The position numbers and the translations under genes were made by a program. A stretch of 64,000 nt of DNA from Novosphingobium acidiphilum DSM 19966 (GTDB taxonomy: Bacteria; Pseudomonadota; Alphaproteobacteria; Sphingomonadales; Sphingomonadaceae). The notes under the pieces were generated by a model. It did not search any database. It was not told where the DNA came from and saw only the letters and a program-made list of their open reading frames with translations. Positions 17,799 through 27,382 of this stretch are shown in pieces; position 1 is the stretch's first letter; the number at the start of each line of letters is the position of its first letter. The DNA lies in the NCBI RefSeq assembly GCF_000429005.1, contig NZ_AUBA01000017.1:19941-83940 (forward strand), given 5' to 3'.

Positions 17799-19321
17799 AT
17801 GCTGTGCTGGAATGGCCGGTCGAACCCGATGATGCGTTGGGCACCGCGCTGTGGACTGCCGGGGATATTGCCCGGGCAACCGGGGGCCACGTGGAAGGCG
17901 GCGAATTTGCGGTGGCGGGCGCCACCACCGACAGCCGCGAAGTCATGGAAGGCGATCTGTTCATCGCGCTGAAGGGCGAAGGCACCGATGGCCACCGCTT
18001 TGTCGATGGCGCACTGTTGCGCGGTGCAGCGGGCGCACTGGTGGCGCAGCCGATCGCCGCGCCGCACGTGCTGGTCAGCGATACGACCGCGGCGCTCGAC
18101 GCATTGGGGCGGGCGGCCCGCGCGCGGTTGTCAGACGAGGCACAGGTGATCGGCGTGACCGGCTCGGCAGGCAAGACCGGGGTGAAAGAGGCATTGTTTG
18201 CCGCGCTCGACCGGTCAAGCCGTGGTCAGGCGCACCGTTCGGTCAAAAGTTACAACAACCATGTCGGAGTGCCGCTAAGCCTGGCGCGCATGCCCGCACG
18301 CACGCGGTTTGGCGTGTTCGAGATGGGCATGAACCATGCAGGCGAACTGTCCGCGCTGACCCGGCTGGTGCGCCCCCACGTGGCGGTGGTCACCACGATC
18401 GCGCCCGCGCATATCGGGCATTTTTCGGGCGAGGCCGCTATCGCTGCGGCCAAGGCGGAAATTTTCGAAGGGCTTGAGCCCGGCGGCACTGCGATCATTC
18501 CGGCCGACAACCCGCATGCCGAACTGCTGGCACGCGTTGCCGCGCAATACGCGGCACGGGTGATCCGGTTCGGCACTGCGGCCGATGCCGATGTGCGGCT
18601 GATCGATGCCCTGCCCACGACCACCGGCGGCACGCTGGTCACAGCCGAATTCAGCGGCGCTGCGGGTATGCAGCGCAAGCTGTGTTATACCGTATCGCAG
18701 CCCGGCGCGCACTGGGCGGTCAATTCGCTGGCGGTGATGGCGGCCGTGGCCGCGGTCGGTGGCGATCTGGGCGCGGCCGGGCTGGCATTGGCCGAATTGC
18801 CCGATCTGGCCGGGCGTGGCGCACGCCATCGTGTGGTGGCGCCAGCCGGCGATGGATCGGGCCGCGCGCTGCTGATCGATGAAAGCTACAACGCCAACCC
18901 CGCGTCGATGCAGGCGACCCTGGCGCAACTGGCGGCAACGCCGGCGCGGCGGCGGATTGCAGTGCTGGGCGCGATGAAGGAACTGGGCGCAGGCAGCGAT
19001 GCCTATCACGCCGAACTCGCGGCGCCGATCATCGCGGCAGACATGGCGCACGTGCTGCTGGTCGGCGCGGAAATGGCGGCATTGGCCGTTGCCTTGGGGA
19101 AAACACCGCCAGGCCCGCTTGCCGCCGCGATCGACTTCGTCCACGTGCCCGACGCTGCTGCGGCTGCCGAGATCCTGGCGACAGGGGATTGGGCGCCGCA
19201 AGGTGGCGATGCAATCCTGATCAAGGGTTCGAATTCGGTCGGATTGGGGGCGCTGGTCAAGGCGCTGACCCGGCCCGAACCAACCGCACGGGAAGGTCGG
19301 ACGCCGACCGGAGACGTTTGA
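17795..19321 (+). CDS. murF: UDP-MurNAc-tripeptide-D-Ala-D-Ala ligase
   Basis: MurF attaches the D-Ala-D-Ala dipeptide, finishing the cytoplasmic pentapeptide. The 508-residue protein shows the ATP loop GSAGKTG (123-129), the N-terminal TTDSREVMEGDLFIALKGE substrate block, EMGMNHAGEL, the central SYNANPASM motif and the late KGSNSVGL. The ATG at 17795 overlaps the murE stop (ATGA) and is preferred to the one nine bases upstream. mraY starts on the very next base after its stop. Confidence 0.96.
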   Translation: MNAVLEWPVEPDDALGTALWTAGDIARATGGHVEGGEFAVAGATTDSREVMEGDLFIALKGEGTDGHRFVDGALLRGAAGALVAQPIAAPHVLVSDTTAALDALGRAARARLSDEAQVIGVTGSAGKTGVKEALFAALDRSSRGQAHRSVKSYNNHVGVPLSLARMPARTRFGVFEMGMNHAGELSALTRLVRPHVAVVTTIAPAHIGHFSGEAAIAAAKAEIFEGLEPGGTAIIPADNPHAELLARVAAQYAARVIRFGTAADADVRLIDALPTTTGGTLVTAEFSGAAGMQRKLCYTVSQPGAHWAVNSLAVMAAVAAVGGDLGAAGLALAELPDLAGRGARHRVVAPAGDGSGRALLIDESYNANPASMQATLAQLAATPARRRIAVLGAMKELGAGSDAYHAELAAPIIAADMAHVLLVGAEMAALAVALGKTPPGPLAAAIDFVHVPDAAAAAEILATGDWAPQGGDAILIKGSNSVGLGALVKALTRPEPTAREGRTPTGDV

Positions 19322-20386
19322 ATGCTGTATATCATCGCACAGTGGCTGCATTTCGAAGGCCTGACCAACCTGATCCGGTATCAGTCGTTTCGTTCGGGCG
19401 CAGCGCTGCTGACCGCGCTGGTGATCGGCCTGATCATCGGACCGCGCTTTATCAACATGCTGCGCATGCGCCAGGGCAAGGGGCAGCCGATCCGCGCCGA
19501 CGGGCCGCAATCGCACCTGGCCAAGCGCGGCACGCCGACCATGGGCGGGCTGATGATCGTGATCGCGCTGTCGATCGCGCTGCTGCTGTGGATGGACCTG
19601 AACAGCCGCTATGTCTGGGCCTGCCTGGTGGTAACGCTGGGCTTTGGCCTGATCGGGTTTCTCGACGATTACGACAAAGTGACCAAGTACGCGCACAAGG
19701 GCGTTCCGGCAAAGTTGCGCCTGCTTGGCGAATTTGTCGTGGCCGGGATCGCGGTCTGGCTGGTGGCCGGTGAAACCAATCTGTACCTGCCGGTGCTGAG
19801 CAATGTCTATCTGCCGCTGGGGCCGTTCTATTACCTGTTTGCGGCATTCGTCATCGTGGGTGCGGGCAATGCGGTCAATCTGACCGATGGGCTGGACGGT
19901 CTGGCGATCATGCCGGTGATCATCGCGGCCGGCACCTTTGCGATCATCGCCTATCTGGCGGGCCGCGCCGACTATGCCCATTATCTGGGCATTCCGCATG
20001 TGCCACGGGCAGGCGAGCTGGCTATATTCTGCGCCGCGGTGATGGGTTCGGGGCTGGCGTTCCTGTGGTTCAATGCGCCGCCTGCAGCGGTGTTCATGGG
20101 CGATACCGGCAGCCTGGCACTGGGCGGCACGCTGGGCGTGATCGCGGTGTCGATCCACCATGAAATCGTGCTGGCGATCGTGGGCGGGCTGTTCGTGATG
20201 GAGGCTGTCTCGGTCATCGTGCAGGTGCTGGTGTACAAGCGCACCGGCCGGCGGGTGTTCCGCATGGCCCCGATCCATCACCATTTCGAACAACTGGGCT
20301 GGCAGGAATCGACCGTGGTGATCCGGTTCTGGATCGTATCGATCGTGCTGGCGTTGCTTGGCCTTGCGACGTTGAAAGTGCGGTGA
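19322..20386 (+). CDS. mraY: phospho-MurNAc-pentapeptide transferase
   Basis: MraY moves phospho-MurNAc-pentapeptide onto undecaprenyl phosphate to form lipid I at the inner membrane. The 354-residue polytopic protein (about ten helices) contains the family signatures GTPTMGG, FLDDYDKVTK, NAVNLTDGLDGLA, the aspartate-containing FMGDTGSLALG and the MAPIHHHFEQLGW histidine motif. It lies between murF and murD with a 7-bp gap downstream. Confidence 0.97.
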   Translation: MLYIIAQWLHFEGLTNLIRYQSFRSGAALLTALVIGLIIGPRFINMLRMRQGKGQPIRADGPQSHLAKRGTPTMGGLMIVIALSIALLLWMDLNSRYVWACLVVTLGFGLIGFLDDYDKVTKYAHKGVPAKLRLLGEFVVAGIAVWLVAGETNLYLPVLSNVYLPLGPFYYLFAAFVIVGAGNAVNLTDGLDGLAIMPVIIAAGTFAIIAYLAGRADYAHYLGIPHVPRAGELAIFCAAVMGSGLAFLWFNAPPAAVFMGDTGSLALGGTLGVIAVSIHHEIVLAIVGGLFVMEAVSVIVQVLVYKRTGRRVFRMAPIHHHFEQLGWQESTVVIRFWIVSIVLALLGLATLKVR

Positions 20387-20393
20387 ACAGCGC

Positions 20394-21719
20394 ATGATCA
20401 CTTCGCCACGCTTTGCCGGCCAACGCTTTGCGGTGCTGGGTCTGGCCCGATCGGGCCTGGCCAGCGTCGAAAGTCTGCTGGCCGGCGGCGCCGAGGTGAC
20501 CGCGTGGGACAGCCGCGAAGATGCGCGCGCCGGGCTTGAAGGGCGTGTCACGCTGGTCGATCCGCTGACCATCGACCTGGCCGGCTTTGCCGGCGTGGTC
20601 GTTTCGCCCGGGGTGCCGTTGAACCGCCATCCGATTGCCGCGCACGCGGACGCCTGCGGTGTACCGGTGATCGGCGATATCGAACTGTTCGCGCAGATCC
20701 GTGCCGATCTGCCCGCGCACCGCGTGGTGGGCATTACCGGCACCAATGGTAAATCGACCACGTCTGCGCTGGTCCATCATCTGTGCCTTGCCGCCGGGAT
20801 ACCGGCGCAACTGGGCGGCAATATCGGGCTGCCGGTGCTGGGCGAAGTGGCGCTGCGCGCGGGTGGTGTCTATGTGCTGGAACTGTCGAGCTATCAGATC
20901 GACCTGACCCGCACGCTTGCCTGCGACGTGGCCGCGCTGATCAACCTGAGCCCCGATCATCTCGATCGCTATGACGGGTTTGCGGGCTATGCCGCGGCCA
21001 AGGCGCGGTTGTTTGCCATGCAACATGCGCACCAGCACGCGGTGTTTGGCCGCAGCGATCCGCACACCGCGGCAATCGCCGCCGATGTCGGTGCCGGCCG
21101 CGATGCCGCGTTGGTGCATTGCCCCGATCCCGCCATGCTGACAGGTCAGGCCGGGTGGCCCGCGCTGCAGGGGCCGCACAATCTGGAAAATGCCGCCATC
21201 GCCATTGCCATTGCGCAGGCGCTGGGCATTGCCGAGACGGTGTGGCGCCCGGCGCTGGCCAGTTTTGGCGGGCTGCCGCATCGCATGGAACGTGTCGCAC
21301 AAGCAGGCGGCGTGCTGTTCATCAACGACAGCAAGGCAACCAATCCTGCCTCGACCGCGCCCGCGCTGGCGGCATATCCGCGCGTCCACTGGATCTGCGG
21401 CGGTTTGCCCAAATCGGATTCGCTCGATGAATGCGCAGGCGCCTTCGGCCATGTGGTGGCCGCCTATGTGATTGGCGAGGCCGGGCCGCGTTTTGCCGAG
21501 ATCCTGTCGCCGGTCATGCCCGTCACGCGCAGCGAGATGCTGTGCGATGCGGTACGCCAGGCGATGGCGGCAGCACAGCCGGGCGACGTGGTGATGCTGT
21601 CACCCGCCTGCGCCAGTTTCGACCAGTTCCGCGATTTCGAGGCGCGTGGCGACGCGTTTCGCGATATCGTCCTGTCGCTGCTGGGCGATCGCGTCGCGCC
21701 GGCACAGGCCGCGACCTGA
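20394..21719 (+). CDS. murD: UDP-MurNAc-L-alanine:D-glutamate ligase
   Basis: MurD adds D-glutamate to UDP-MurNAc-L-Ala. In 441 residues it has an N-terminal Rossmann domain (FAVLGLARSGLASVESL), the ATP loop GTNGKST (about 116-122), NLSPDHLDRY, the PHRMERV region, the NDSKATNP ligase motif and the C-terminal LSPACASFDQF. The last base of its stop is the first base of the ftsW ATG (TGATG). Confidence 0.97.
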   Translation: MITSPRFAGQRFAVLGLARSGLASVESLLAGGAEVTAWDSREDARAGLEGRVTLVDPLTIDLAGFAGVVVSPGVPLNRHPIAAHADACGVPVIGDIELFAQIRADLPAHRVVGITGTNGKSTTSALVHHLCLAAGIPAQLGGNIGLPVLGEVALRAGGVYVLELSSYQIDLTRTLACDVAALINLSPDHLDRYDGFAGYAAAKARLFAMQHAHQHAVFGRSDPHTAAIAADVGAGRDAALVHCPDPAMLTGQAGWPALQGPHNLENAAIAIAIAQALGIAETVWRPALASFGGLPHRMERVAQAGGVLFINDSKATNPASTAPALAAYPRVHWICGGLPKSDSLDECAGAFGHVVAAYVIGEAGPRFAEILSPVMPVTRSEMLCDAVRQAMAAAQPGDVVMLSPACASFDQFRDFEARGDAFRDIVLSLLGDRVAPAQAAT

Positions 21720-22957
21720 TGGCCAGTTCGCCCGATTCGATCAGCCGCGCCGTGCCGGTGCCCACCCGCGATGGCGGGGTGCGTGTGGTGGGCCGTGCCA
21801 ACCGCTATCGCCGCAGCCGCCGCAGCGAACTGGTGATCTGGTGGCGCGAAATCGATCGCGTGCTGCTGTCGCTGGTCATGCTGCTGGTGGTGATCGGCGC
21901 GATCGCGGTGGCGGCGGCATCGCCCGCCAGCGCGCACCGCCTGTCGACCCCGCAAAAGACGCTGAGCGATCTCTATTTCTTCTGGCTGCATCTGCGCTGG
22001 CTGGTGGTCGGGCTGCTGGTGATGTTCGTCGCTTCGATCCTGCCCAAGGAGACCGCGCGGCGTCTCGCGATCCTGCTGGCCGCGGCCATGATCGTGGGGC
22101 TGGTGCTGGTGCCGTTGGTCGGGTCCGAAGTGAAAGGCGCGCGGCGCTGGCTCAACCTGGGGTTCAGCCTGCAGCCTTCGGAATTTCTCAAGCCCGGCTT
22201 TGCCATCGCGCTGGCCTGGATTTTGTCGTGGCGCGTGCGCGATCCGCGGATCCCGGTGATGGGTCTGTCGATCGGCCTGATGGCGCTGGTCGGCACGTTG
22301 CTGATGCTGCAGCCCGATTTCGGGTCGACCGTGCTGTTTCTGGCGGTGTGGTTCGTGCTGGTGCTGTTGTCGGGCCTGTCGGTGAACCGGATCGCGTGGA
22401 GTGTGGGGGGCGGGGTGCTGGTCTTGGTGCTGGCCTATTTCTTCTATCCCAACGCCACCCATCGCATCGATGCGTTCTGGTCGGGCGGCAGCGAATTCGA
22501 CCAGGTCGATCTGGCCATGCGCACATTGTTGAACGGCGGCTGGGGTGGCACCGGGCTGTGGCTGGGATCGCGCAAGATGGCGCTGCCCGAGGCGCATACC
22601 GACTATATTTTTTCGGTGATTGGCGAAGAGTTCGGCCTGATCATGTGCGGCGTGATCGTGCTGTTGTATTGTGCGATCGTGCTGCGTGTGCTGCTGCGCC
22701 TGCTGGACGAGGACGACCTGTTTACCGTGCTGGCCTCGGCCGGGCTGACCGCGCAATTGGCAGGGCAGGCGTTCATCAACATCCTGGTCAATCTGCAACT
22801 GTTTCCGTCAAAGGGGATGACCCTGCCGTTGATCAGTTATGGCGGGTCTTCGACGATCGCGCTGTTGCTCGGCGTCGGCTTCCTGCTCGCCATCACGCGG
22901 CGCAATCCCTATCTGTCGCGCGAAACGTTCGATCCGAAGGAACGCCTTGCGCCATGA
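21719..22957 (+). CDS. ftsW: septal peptidoglycan polymerase FtsW
   Basis: FtsW is the SEDS-family glycosyltransferase that polymerises lipid II at the septum with FtsI. The 412-residue protein starts MASSPDSISRAVPVPTRDGG with a basic cytosolic tail of about 45 residues and then about ten helices. SEDS landmarks include KGARRWLNLGFSLQPSEFLK, LLMLQPDFGSTVLF, LPEAHTDYIFSVIGEEFGL and PLISYGGSSTIA. The frame extends upstream inside murD, but the TGATG junction at 21719 gives the coupled start. It overlaps murG by four bases. Confidence 0.96.
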   Translation: MASSPDSISRAVPVPTRDGGVRVVGRANRYRRSRRSELVIWWREIDRVLLSLVMLLVVIGAIAVAAASPASAHRLSTPQKTLSDLYFFWLHLRWLVVGLLVMFVASILPKETARRLAILLAAAMIVGLVLVPLVGSEVKGARRWLNLGFSLQPSEFLKPGFAIALAWILSWRVRDPRIPVMGLSIGLMALVGTLLMLQPDFGSTVLFLAVWFVLVLLSGLSVNRIAWSVGGGVLVLVLAYFFYPNATHRIDAFWSGGSEFDQVDLAMRTLLNGGWGGTGLWLGSRKMALPEAHTDYIFSVIGEEFGLIMCGVIVLLYCAIVLRVLLRLLDEDDLFTVLASAGLTAQLAGQAFINILVNLQLFPSKGMTLPLISYGGSSTIALLLGVGFLLAITRRNPYLSRETFDPKERLAP

Positions 22958-24141
22958 CCCTGTCCCGCCATTTTGTCCTTGCCGCCGGGGGTACCGGCGG
23001 TCACCTGATCCCCGCCTTTGCGCTGGCGGCCGAACTGGAACGGCGCGGCCACCATGTGGCGCTCGTGACCGATGCCCGGGGCGCGCGCATTCCGGGAAAG
23101 CCCGATTTTCTGCCCGCGCATGTCCTGCCGGCGGGCCGGCTGGGCAAAAACCCGGTAACGCTGATCAAGGGGCTGCGCGCGATCTGGCAGGGCCGGGCGA
23201 TGGCGCTGCGCCTGTTCGAAAGCTTTCAGCCCGCCTGTGTGGTCGGATTTGGCGGTTACCCTGCGCTGCCCGCGCTGCTGGCGGCGCAAGCGGTGCGCAT
23301 TCCGACAGTGATCCACGAACAGAACGCGGTGCTGGGCCGCGTCAATCGCCTGCTGGCCCGCCGGGTCAATGCCATTGCCACGGCCTATGTCGATGTCGAT
23401 CGGCTGGACAAACGCCTGGCCGACAAAGTGGTGCAAGTCGGCAATCCCGTGCGCGACGATGTGCTGGCTTTGCGCAAGGAGCCGTTTCCCCCGCTTGACG
23501 AACACGGCCTGCTGCGCGTGCTGGTCACCGGGGGCAGCCAGGGCGCCTCGATCCTGTCGGAGGTGGTGCCCGATGGCCTGGCGATGCTGCCGCCTGCGCT
23601 GCGCCACCGTTTGCAAGTGACCCAGCAATGCCGCCCCGAAGATCTCGACGCGGTGCGCGCACGCTATGCCGCGCATCAGATCCCGGCGGAACTGGGCAGC
23701 TATTTCGAGGATATGGCCACGCGGCTGGCCGAAACGCACGTGTTCATCGGGCGTGCCGGTGCCTCGACCATTGCCGAGCTGACCACGGTGGGCCGGCCTG
23801 CGATCCTGGTTCCGCTGCCGATCGCCACCGACGATCACCAGGCTGCCAACGCGCGCGAACTGGTGCGGATGGGCGGCGCGCGCGCCATTCGCCAATCGGG
23901 CTTTACCCCCAAGGAACTGGCCAAGCAGGTGCAGGCAATTGCGCTCAATCCCGATGCACTGGCCAATGCCGCGCATGCCGCATGGAACTGCGGACTGCCG
24001 CATGCGGCCAGCGATCTGGCCGATCTGGTCGAAAGCTTTGGCGGGGTGCCGCTGCAGGATGTGATCCGCGTCGGGCGCGAAGCGGGACATGGGGCGATGG
24101 CCGCCCAACCGGCCGCGGCCACCCGGGCTGTCCGGTCATGA
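22954..24141 (+). CDS. murG: undecaprenyl-PP-MurNAc-pentapeptide GlcNAc transferase
   Basis: MurG adds GlcNAc to lipid I to make lipid II at the cytosolic membrane face. The 395-residue GT28 enzyme shows the glycine loop AAGGTGGHLIPAFALA, the second loop GFGGYPALPALLAA, IHEQNAVLGRVNRLLA, the third loop VTGGSQGASILSE, and the UDP-binding GRAGASTIAELTTVGRPAILVPLPIATDDHQAANA. The C-terminus is somewhat long and Ala-rich. ATG 22954 overlaps the ftsW stop; the end overlaps murC. Confidence 0.97.
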   Translation: MTLSRHFVLAAGGTGGHLIPAFALAAELERRGHHVALVTDARGARIPGKPDFLPAHVLPAGRLGKNPVTLIKGLRAIWQGRAMALRLFESFQPACVVGFGGYPALPALLAAQAVRIPTVIHEQNAVLGRVNRLLARRVNAIATAYVDVDRLDKRLADKVVQVGNPVRDDVLALRKEPFPPLDEHGLLRVLVTGGSQGASILSEVVPDGLAMLPPALRHRLQVTQQCRPEDLDAVRARYAAHQIPAELGSYFEDMATRLAETHVFIGRAGASTIAELTTVGRPAILVPLPIATDDHQAANARELVRMGGARAIRQSGFTPKELAKQVQAIALNPDALANAAHAAWNCGLPHAASDLADLVESFGGVPLQDVIRVGREAGHGAMAAQPAAATRAVRS

Positions 24142-25562
24142 AGGGTGTCGGCGTGGACATCGGCACGATCCATTTTGTCGGCATCGGCGGGATCGGCATG
24201 TCGGGCATCGCCGAAGTCATGCACAACATGGGCTATGTGGTGCAGGGCTCGGACATTGCCGAAGGCTATGTGGTCGAAGGGCTGCGCACGCGCGGCATCA
24301 CCGTGATGATCGGACACGACGCGGCCAATGTGGCGGGTGTGTCGGTGGTCGTAACCTCCACCGCGGTGCGGCGCGACAATCCCGAAGTGATCGCAGCGCT
24401 CGAGGCGCGCATCCCTGTGGTCCGGCGCGCCGAAATGCTGGCCGAACTGATGCGGCTGAAAAACACCGTTGCGGTGGCCGGCACGCACGGCAAGACCACC
24501 ACGACCTCGATGGTGGCCTGCCTGCTTGATGCAGGCGGGGTGGATCCGACCGTGATCAACGGCGGGATCATCAACAGCTATGGATCGAACGCGCGGCTTG
24601 GCGACAGCAACTGGATGGTGGTCGAAGCCGACGAGAGCGATGGTTCGTTCCTGCGGCTGGACGGCACGATCGCGGTGGTCACCAATATCGATCCCGAACA
24701 CCTTGATCACTATGGCAGTTTTGACCGGGTGAAGGCGGCCTTTGTCGAATTCATCGAAAACGTGCCGTTCTATGGCGCAGCGATGCTGTGCATCGATCAC
24801 CCGGTCGTCCAGGCGATCATCCCGATGGTGCGCGATCGCCGTGTGATCACCTACGGTTTTTCGGCGCAGGCCGATGTGCGCGGCGAAAACGTGACCCCGG
24901 TGCCTGGGGGCAACCGCTTTACCGTGGTGCTGCGCCGCCGCGACGGTTCGTTCCACCGCATCGAAGACATCGGGCTGCCGATGCCCGGGCGTCACAATGT
25001 GCAGAACGCGCTGGCCGCGATCGCGGTGGCGCGCGAAATGGGCGTGCCCGACGATGTCATCCGCGATGGCTTTGCCAAGTTCGGCGGGGTCAAGCGGCGC
25101 TTTACCAAAGTGGGCGAAGTCGCACTCGAAGATGGCAGCGTGACCGTGATCGACGATTACGGCCATCACCCGGTGGAAATCCGTGCGGTGCTGGCCGCGG
25201 CGCGCGAAGGCGTGCGCGGGCGGGTGATCGCGGTGGTTCAGCCGCACCGCTTTACCCGGTTGCGCGATCACATGGAGGAATTCCAGGGCGCGTTCAACGA
25301 TGCCGACATGGTCTATGCCGCGCCGGTCTATGCCGCGGGCGAGGCCCCGATCGAGGGTGTGGATTCGGCGGCCATGGTCGAAGGGATCAAGGCACGCGGC
25401 CACCGCAGCGCGCATGTCATCGCCGGTGCCGATGCGCTGGCCCGCGAACTGGCGCTGCAGGTGCGCGCCGACGACATCGTGGTGTGCCTGGGCGCGGGCG
25501 ATATCACGCGTTGGGCCGCTGGCCTGGCCGATGCGATCCGGCGCGCGCGGGACGCGGCATGA
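24138..25562 (+). CDS. murC: UDP-MurNAc-L-alanine ligase
   Basis: MurC starts the peptide stem by adding L-alanine to UDP-MurNAc. In 474 residues: the Rossmann loop HFVGIGGIGMSGIAEVM (about 12-28), the ATP loop GTHGKTT (115-121), EADESDGSF, TNIDPEHLDHY, GRHNVQNALAA, and the DDYGHHPVEI motif. The start MKGVGVDIGTIHFVG overlaps the murG stop by four bases, and the stop overlaps murB by four bases. Confidence 0.97.
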   Translation: MKGVGVDIGTIHFVGIGGIGMSGIAEVMHNMGYVVQGSDIAEGYVVEGLRTRGITVMIGHDAANVAGVSVVVTSTAVRRDNPEVIAALEARIPVVRRAEMLAELMRLKNTVAVAGTHGKTTTTSMVACLLDAGGVDPTVINGGIINSYGSNARLGDSNWMVVEADESDGSFLRLDGTIAVVTNIDPEHLDHYGSFDRVKAAFVEFIENVPFYGAAMLCIDHPVVQAIIPMVRDRRVITYGFSAQADVRGENVTPVPGGNRFTVVLRRRDGSFHRIEDIGLPMPGRHNVQNALAAIAVAREMGVPDDVIRDGFAKFGGVKRRFTKVGEVALEDGSVTVIDDYGHHPVEIRAVLAAAREGVRGRVIAVVQPHRFTRLRDHMEEFQGAFNDADMVYAAPVYAAGEAPIEGVDSAAMVEGIKARGHRSAHVIAGADALARELALQVRADDIVVCLGAGDITRWAAGLADAIRRARDAA

Positions 25563-26440
25563 TCACCCCGCGTGGCAAGCTGACCCCGCAGGCGCCGCTG
25601 GCACCGCTGGTGTGGTTCAAGGCCGGCGGCACGGCGCAATGGCTGTTCGAACCCGCCGATGCCGCGGACTTGGGCGCATTTATGGCGGCACTTGCCCCCG
25701 ATGTGCCGGTGATGGCGCTTGGGCTGGGGTCAAACCTGATCGTGCGCGACGGCGGCGTGGCGGGCGTGGTGGTGCGGCTGGGCAAGGCCTTTGCCGGGGT
25801 GCGCACTGTCGATCCGGTCGTGCTCGATTGCGGTGGCGGGGCGTCGGGTGTGCTGGTGTCTTCGACCGCGCGCGATCACGGCATTGCCGGGCTGGAATTC
25901 CTGCGCTCGATCCCAGGCACGGTCGGCGGATTCGTGCGGATGAATGGCGGAGCCTACGGCTGCGAGGTCAAGGACGTGCTGGTGGATTGCGATGTGGTGC
26001 TGCGTTCGGGCCAGGCGGTCACGCTGACGTGCGCCGATCTGCACTATGCCTATCGCCATTCCGATCTGGCCGACGGCGCGGTCGTCGTTGCGGCGCGGTT
26101 TCGCGGGCGCCCCGGCGAACCGGCGGCAATCCAGGCCGAGATGGACCGCATCGCCGCAGCGCGCGAAGCATCGCAACCTTTGCGCACCAAAACCGGCGGT
26201 TCGACCTTCAAGAACCCGCCGGGGCACAAGGCCTGGGAACTGGTCGATCGGGCCGGGTGTCGCGGGCTGACCCTGGGCGGCGCGCAAGTCAGCGACAAAC
26301 ACACCAACTTTCTGATCAATATGGACAATGCCACCAGTGCCGAGATCGAGGCGCTGGGCGAACTGGTGCGCGACAAAGTGCGCGCCGCATCGGGCGTGGA
26401 TCTGCAATGGGAAATCAAGCGAGTGGGCAACAAGGCGTGA
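25559..26440 (+). CDS. murB: UDP-N-acetylenolpyruvoylglucosamine reductase
   Basis: MurB reduces UDP-GlcNAc-enolpyruvate to UDP-MurNAc using NADPH and FAD. The 293-residue protein has the FAD-binding TWFKAGG-like start (VWFKAGGTAQWLFEP), LGLGSNLIVRDGG, the SIPGTVGGFVRMNGGAYG flavin loop, YRHSDL, and GSTFKNPPGHKAWELVDRAGCRG with the catalytic Ser. It is a type II enzyme of ordinary length. It overlaps murC (ATGA) and ddl (GTGA). Confidence 0.96.
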   Translation: MITPRGKLTPQAPLAPLVWFKAGGTAQWLFEPADAADLGAFMAALAPDVPVMALGLGSNLIVRDGGVAGVVVRLGKAFAGVRTVDPVVLDCGGGASGVLVSSTARDHGIAGLEFLRSIPGTVGGFVRMNGGAYGCEVKDVLVDCDVVLRSGQAVTLTCADLHYAYRHSDLADGAVVVAARFRGRPGEPAAIQAEMDRIAAAREASQPLRTKTGGSTFKNPPGHKAWELVDRAGCRGLTLGGAQVSDKHTNFLINMDNATSAEIEALGELVRDKVRAASGVDLQWEIKRVGNKA

Positions 26441-27381
26441 CAGGTCCCAAACTACATGTCGCGGTCCTGATGGGCGGCTGGTCGAACGAACGCCCGGTTT
26501 CGCTGATGAGCGGCAACGGCGTCGCCGACGCGCTTGAGGCGCGCGGCCACCGCGTGACGCGGATCGACATGGGCCGCGATGTGGCGCAGGTGCTGGCGCA
26601 GACCGCGCCCGATGTCGTGTTCAACGCGTTGCACGGCACGCCTGGCGAAGACGGCACGGTACAGGGCATGATGGATCTGATGGGGCTGACCTATACCCAT
26701 TCGGGTCTGGCCGCCTCGGTCATCGCCATTGACAAGGAACTGACCAAACAGGCGCTGGTGCCGCACGGTATTCCGATGCCCGGCGGTCGCGTGGTACGGG
26801 TTTCCGAAATTTACCGCCACGATCCGCTGCCGCGCCCTTATGTTCTGAAACCCGTCAACGAGGGATCGTCGGTGGGTGTGGCGATCGTCACCGACGGCGG
26901 CAATTACGGCAATCCGATCGCGCCGAGCGTGCCGGGGCCGTGGCAACAGTTCGACACGTTGCTGGCCGAACCGTTCATCCGCGGACGCGAACTGACCACG
27001 GCAGTGCTGGGCGACCGCGCGCTGCTGGTGACCGAGCTTAAGACAAAGTCCGAATTTTACGACTTTGACGCCAAATACACCGACGGCATGACCGATCACA
27101 TCTGCCCGGCGGATATCCCCGAGGATGTGGCCGAGGCCTGTCGCGATATTGCCTTGCGCGCGCACCGCCTGCTGGGCTGTCGCGGCACCAGTCGCAGCGA
27201 TTTCCGCTGGGACGACGAACGCGGGATCGACGGGCTGTTTCTGCTCGAGGTCAACACCCAGCCGGGCATGACCCCGCTCAGCCTCGTGCCCGAACAGGCG
27301 CGGGCATTGGGCATGGATTACGGCGAACTTGTCGAAGCGATCATCGCCGAAGCGCTGACGCAAACAAAGGAGGCGCGCTGA
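26437..27381 (+). CDS. ddl: D-alanine-D-alanine ligase
   Basis: Ddl makes the D-Ala-D-Ala dipeptide used by MurF. The 314-residue ATP-grasp enzyme has the N-terminal LMGGWSNERPVSLMSG, NALHGTPGEDG, the omega-region VNEGSSVGV, EPFIRGRELT, and the Mg/ATP site FLLEVNTQPGMTPLSLVPEQA. Translation starts at GTG 26437 (MTGPKLHVAVLMGG), overlapping the murB TGA; no in-frame ATG gives the right N-terminus. A one-base gap separates it from ftsQ. Confidence 0.96.
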   Translation: MTGPKLHVAVLMGGWSNERPVSLMSGNGVADALEARGHRVTRIDMGRDVAQVLAQTAPDVVFNALHGTPGEDGTVQGMMDLMGLTYTHSGLAASVIAIDKELTKQALVPHGIPMPGGRVVRVSEIYRHDPLPRPYVLKPVNEGSSVGVAIVTDGGNYGNPIAPSVPGPWQQFDTLLAEPFIRGRELTTAVLGDRALLVTELKTKSEFYDFDAKYTDGMTDHICPADIPEDVAEACRDIALRAHRLLGCRGTSRSDFRWDDERGIDGLFLLEVNTQPGMTPLSLVPEQARALGMDYGELVEAIIAEALTQTKEAR

Positions 27382-27382
27382 C

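Noticed and set aside
18275..20761. Minus-strand open frame of 828 codons
   Set aside because: Antisense to murF, mraY and murD; composition is typical of reverse-strand shadows in GC-rich DNA.
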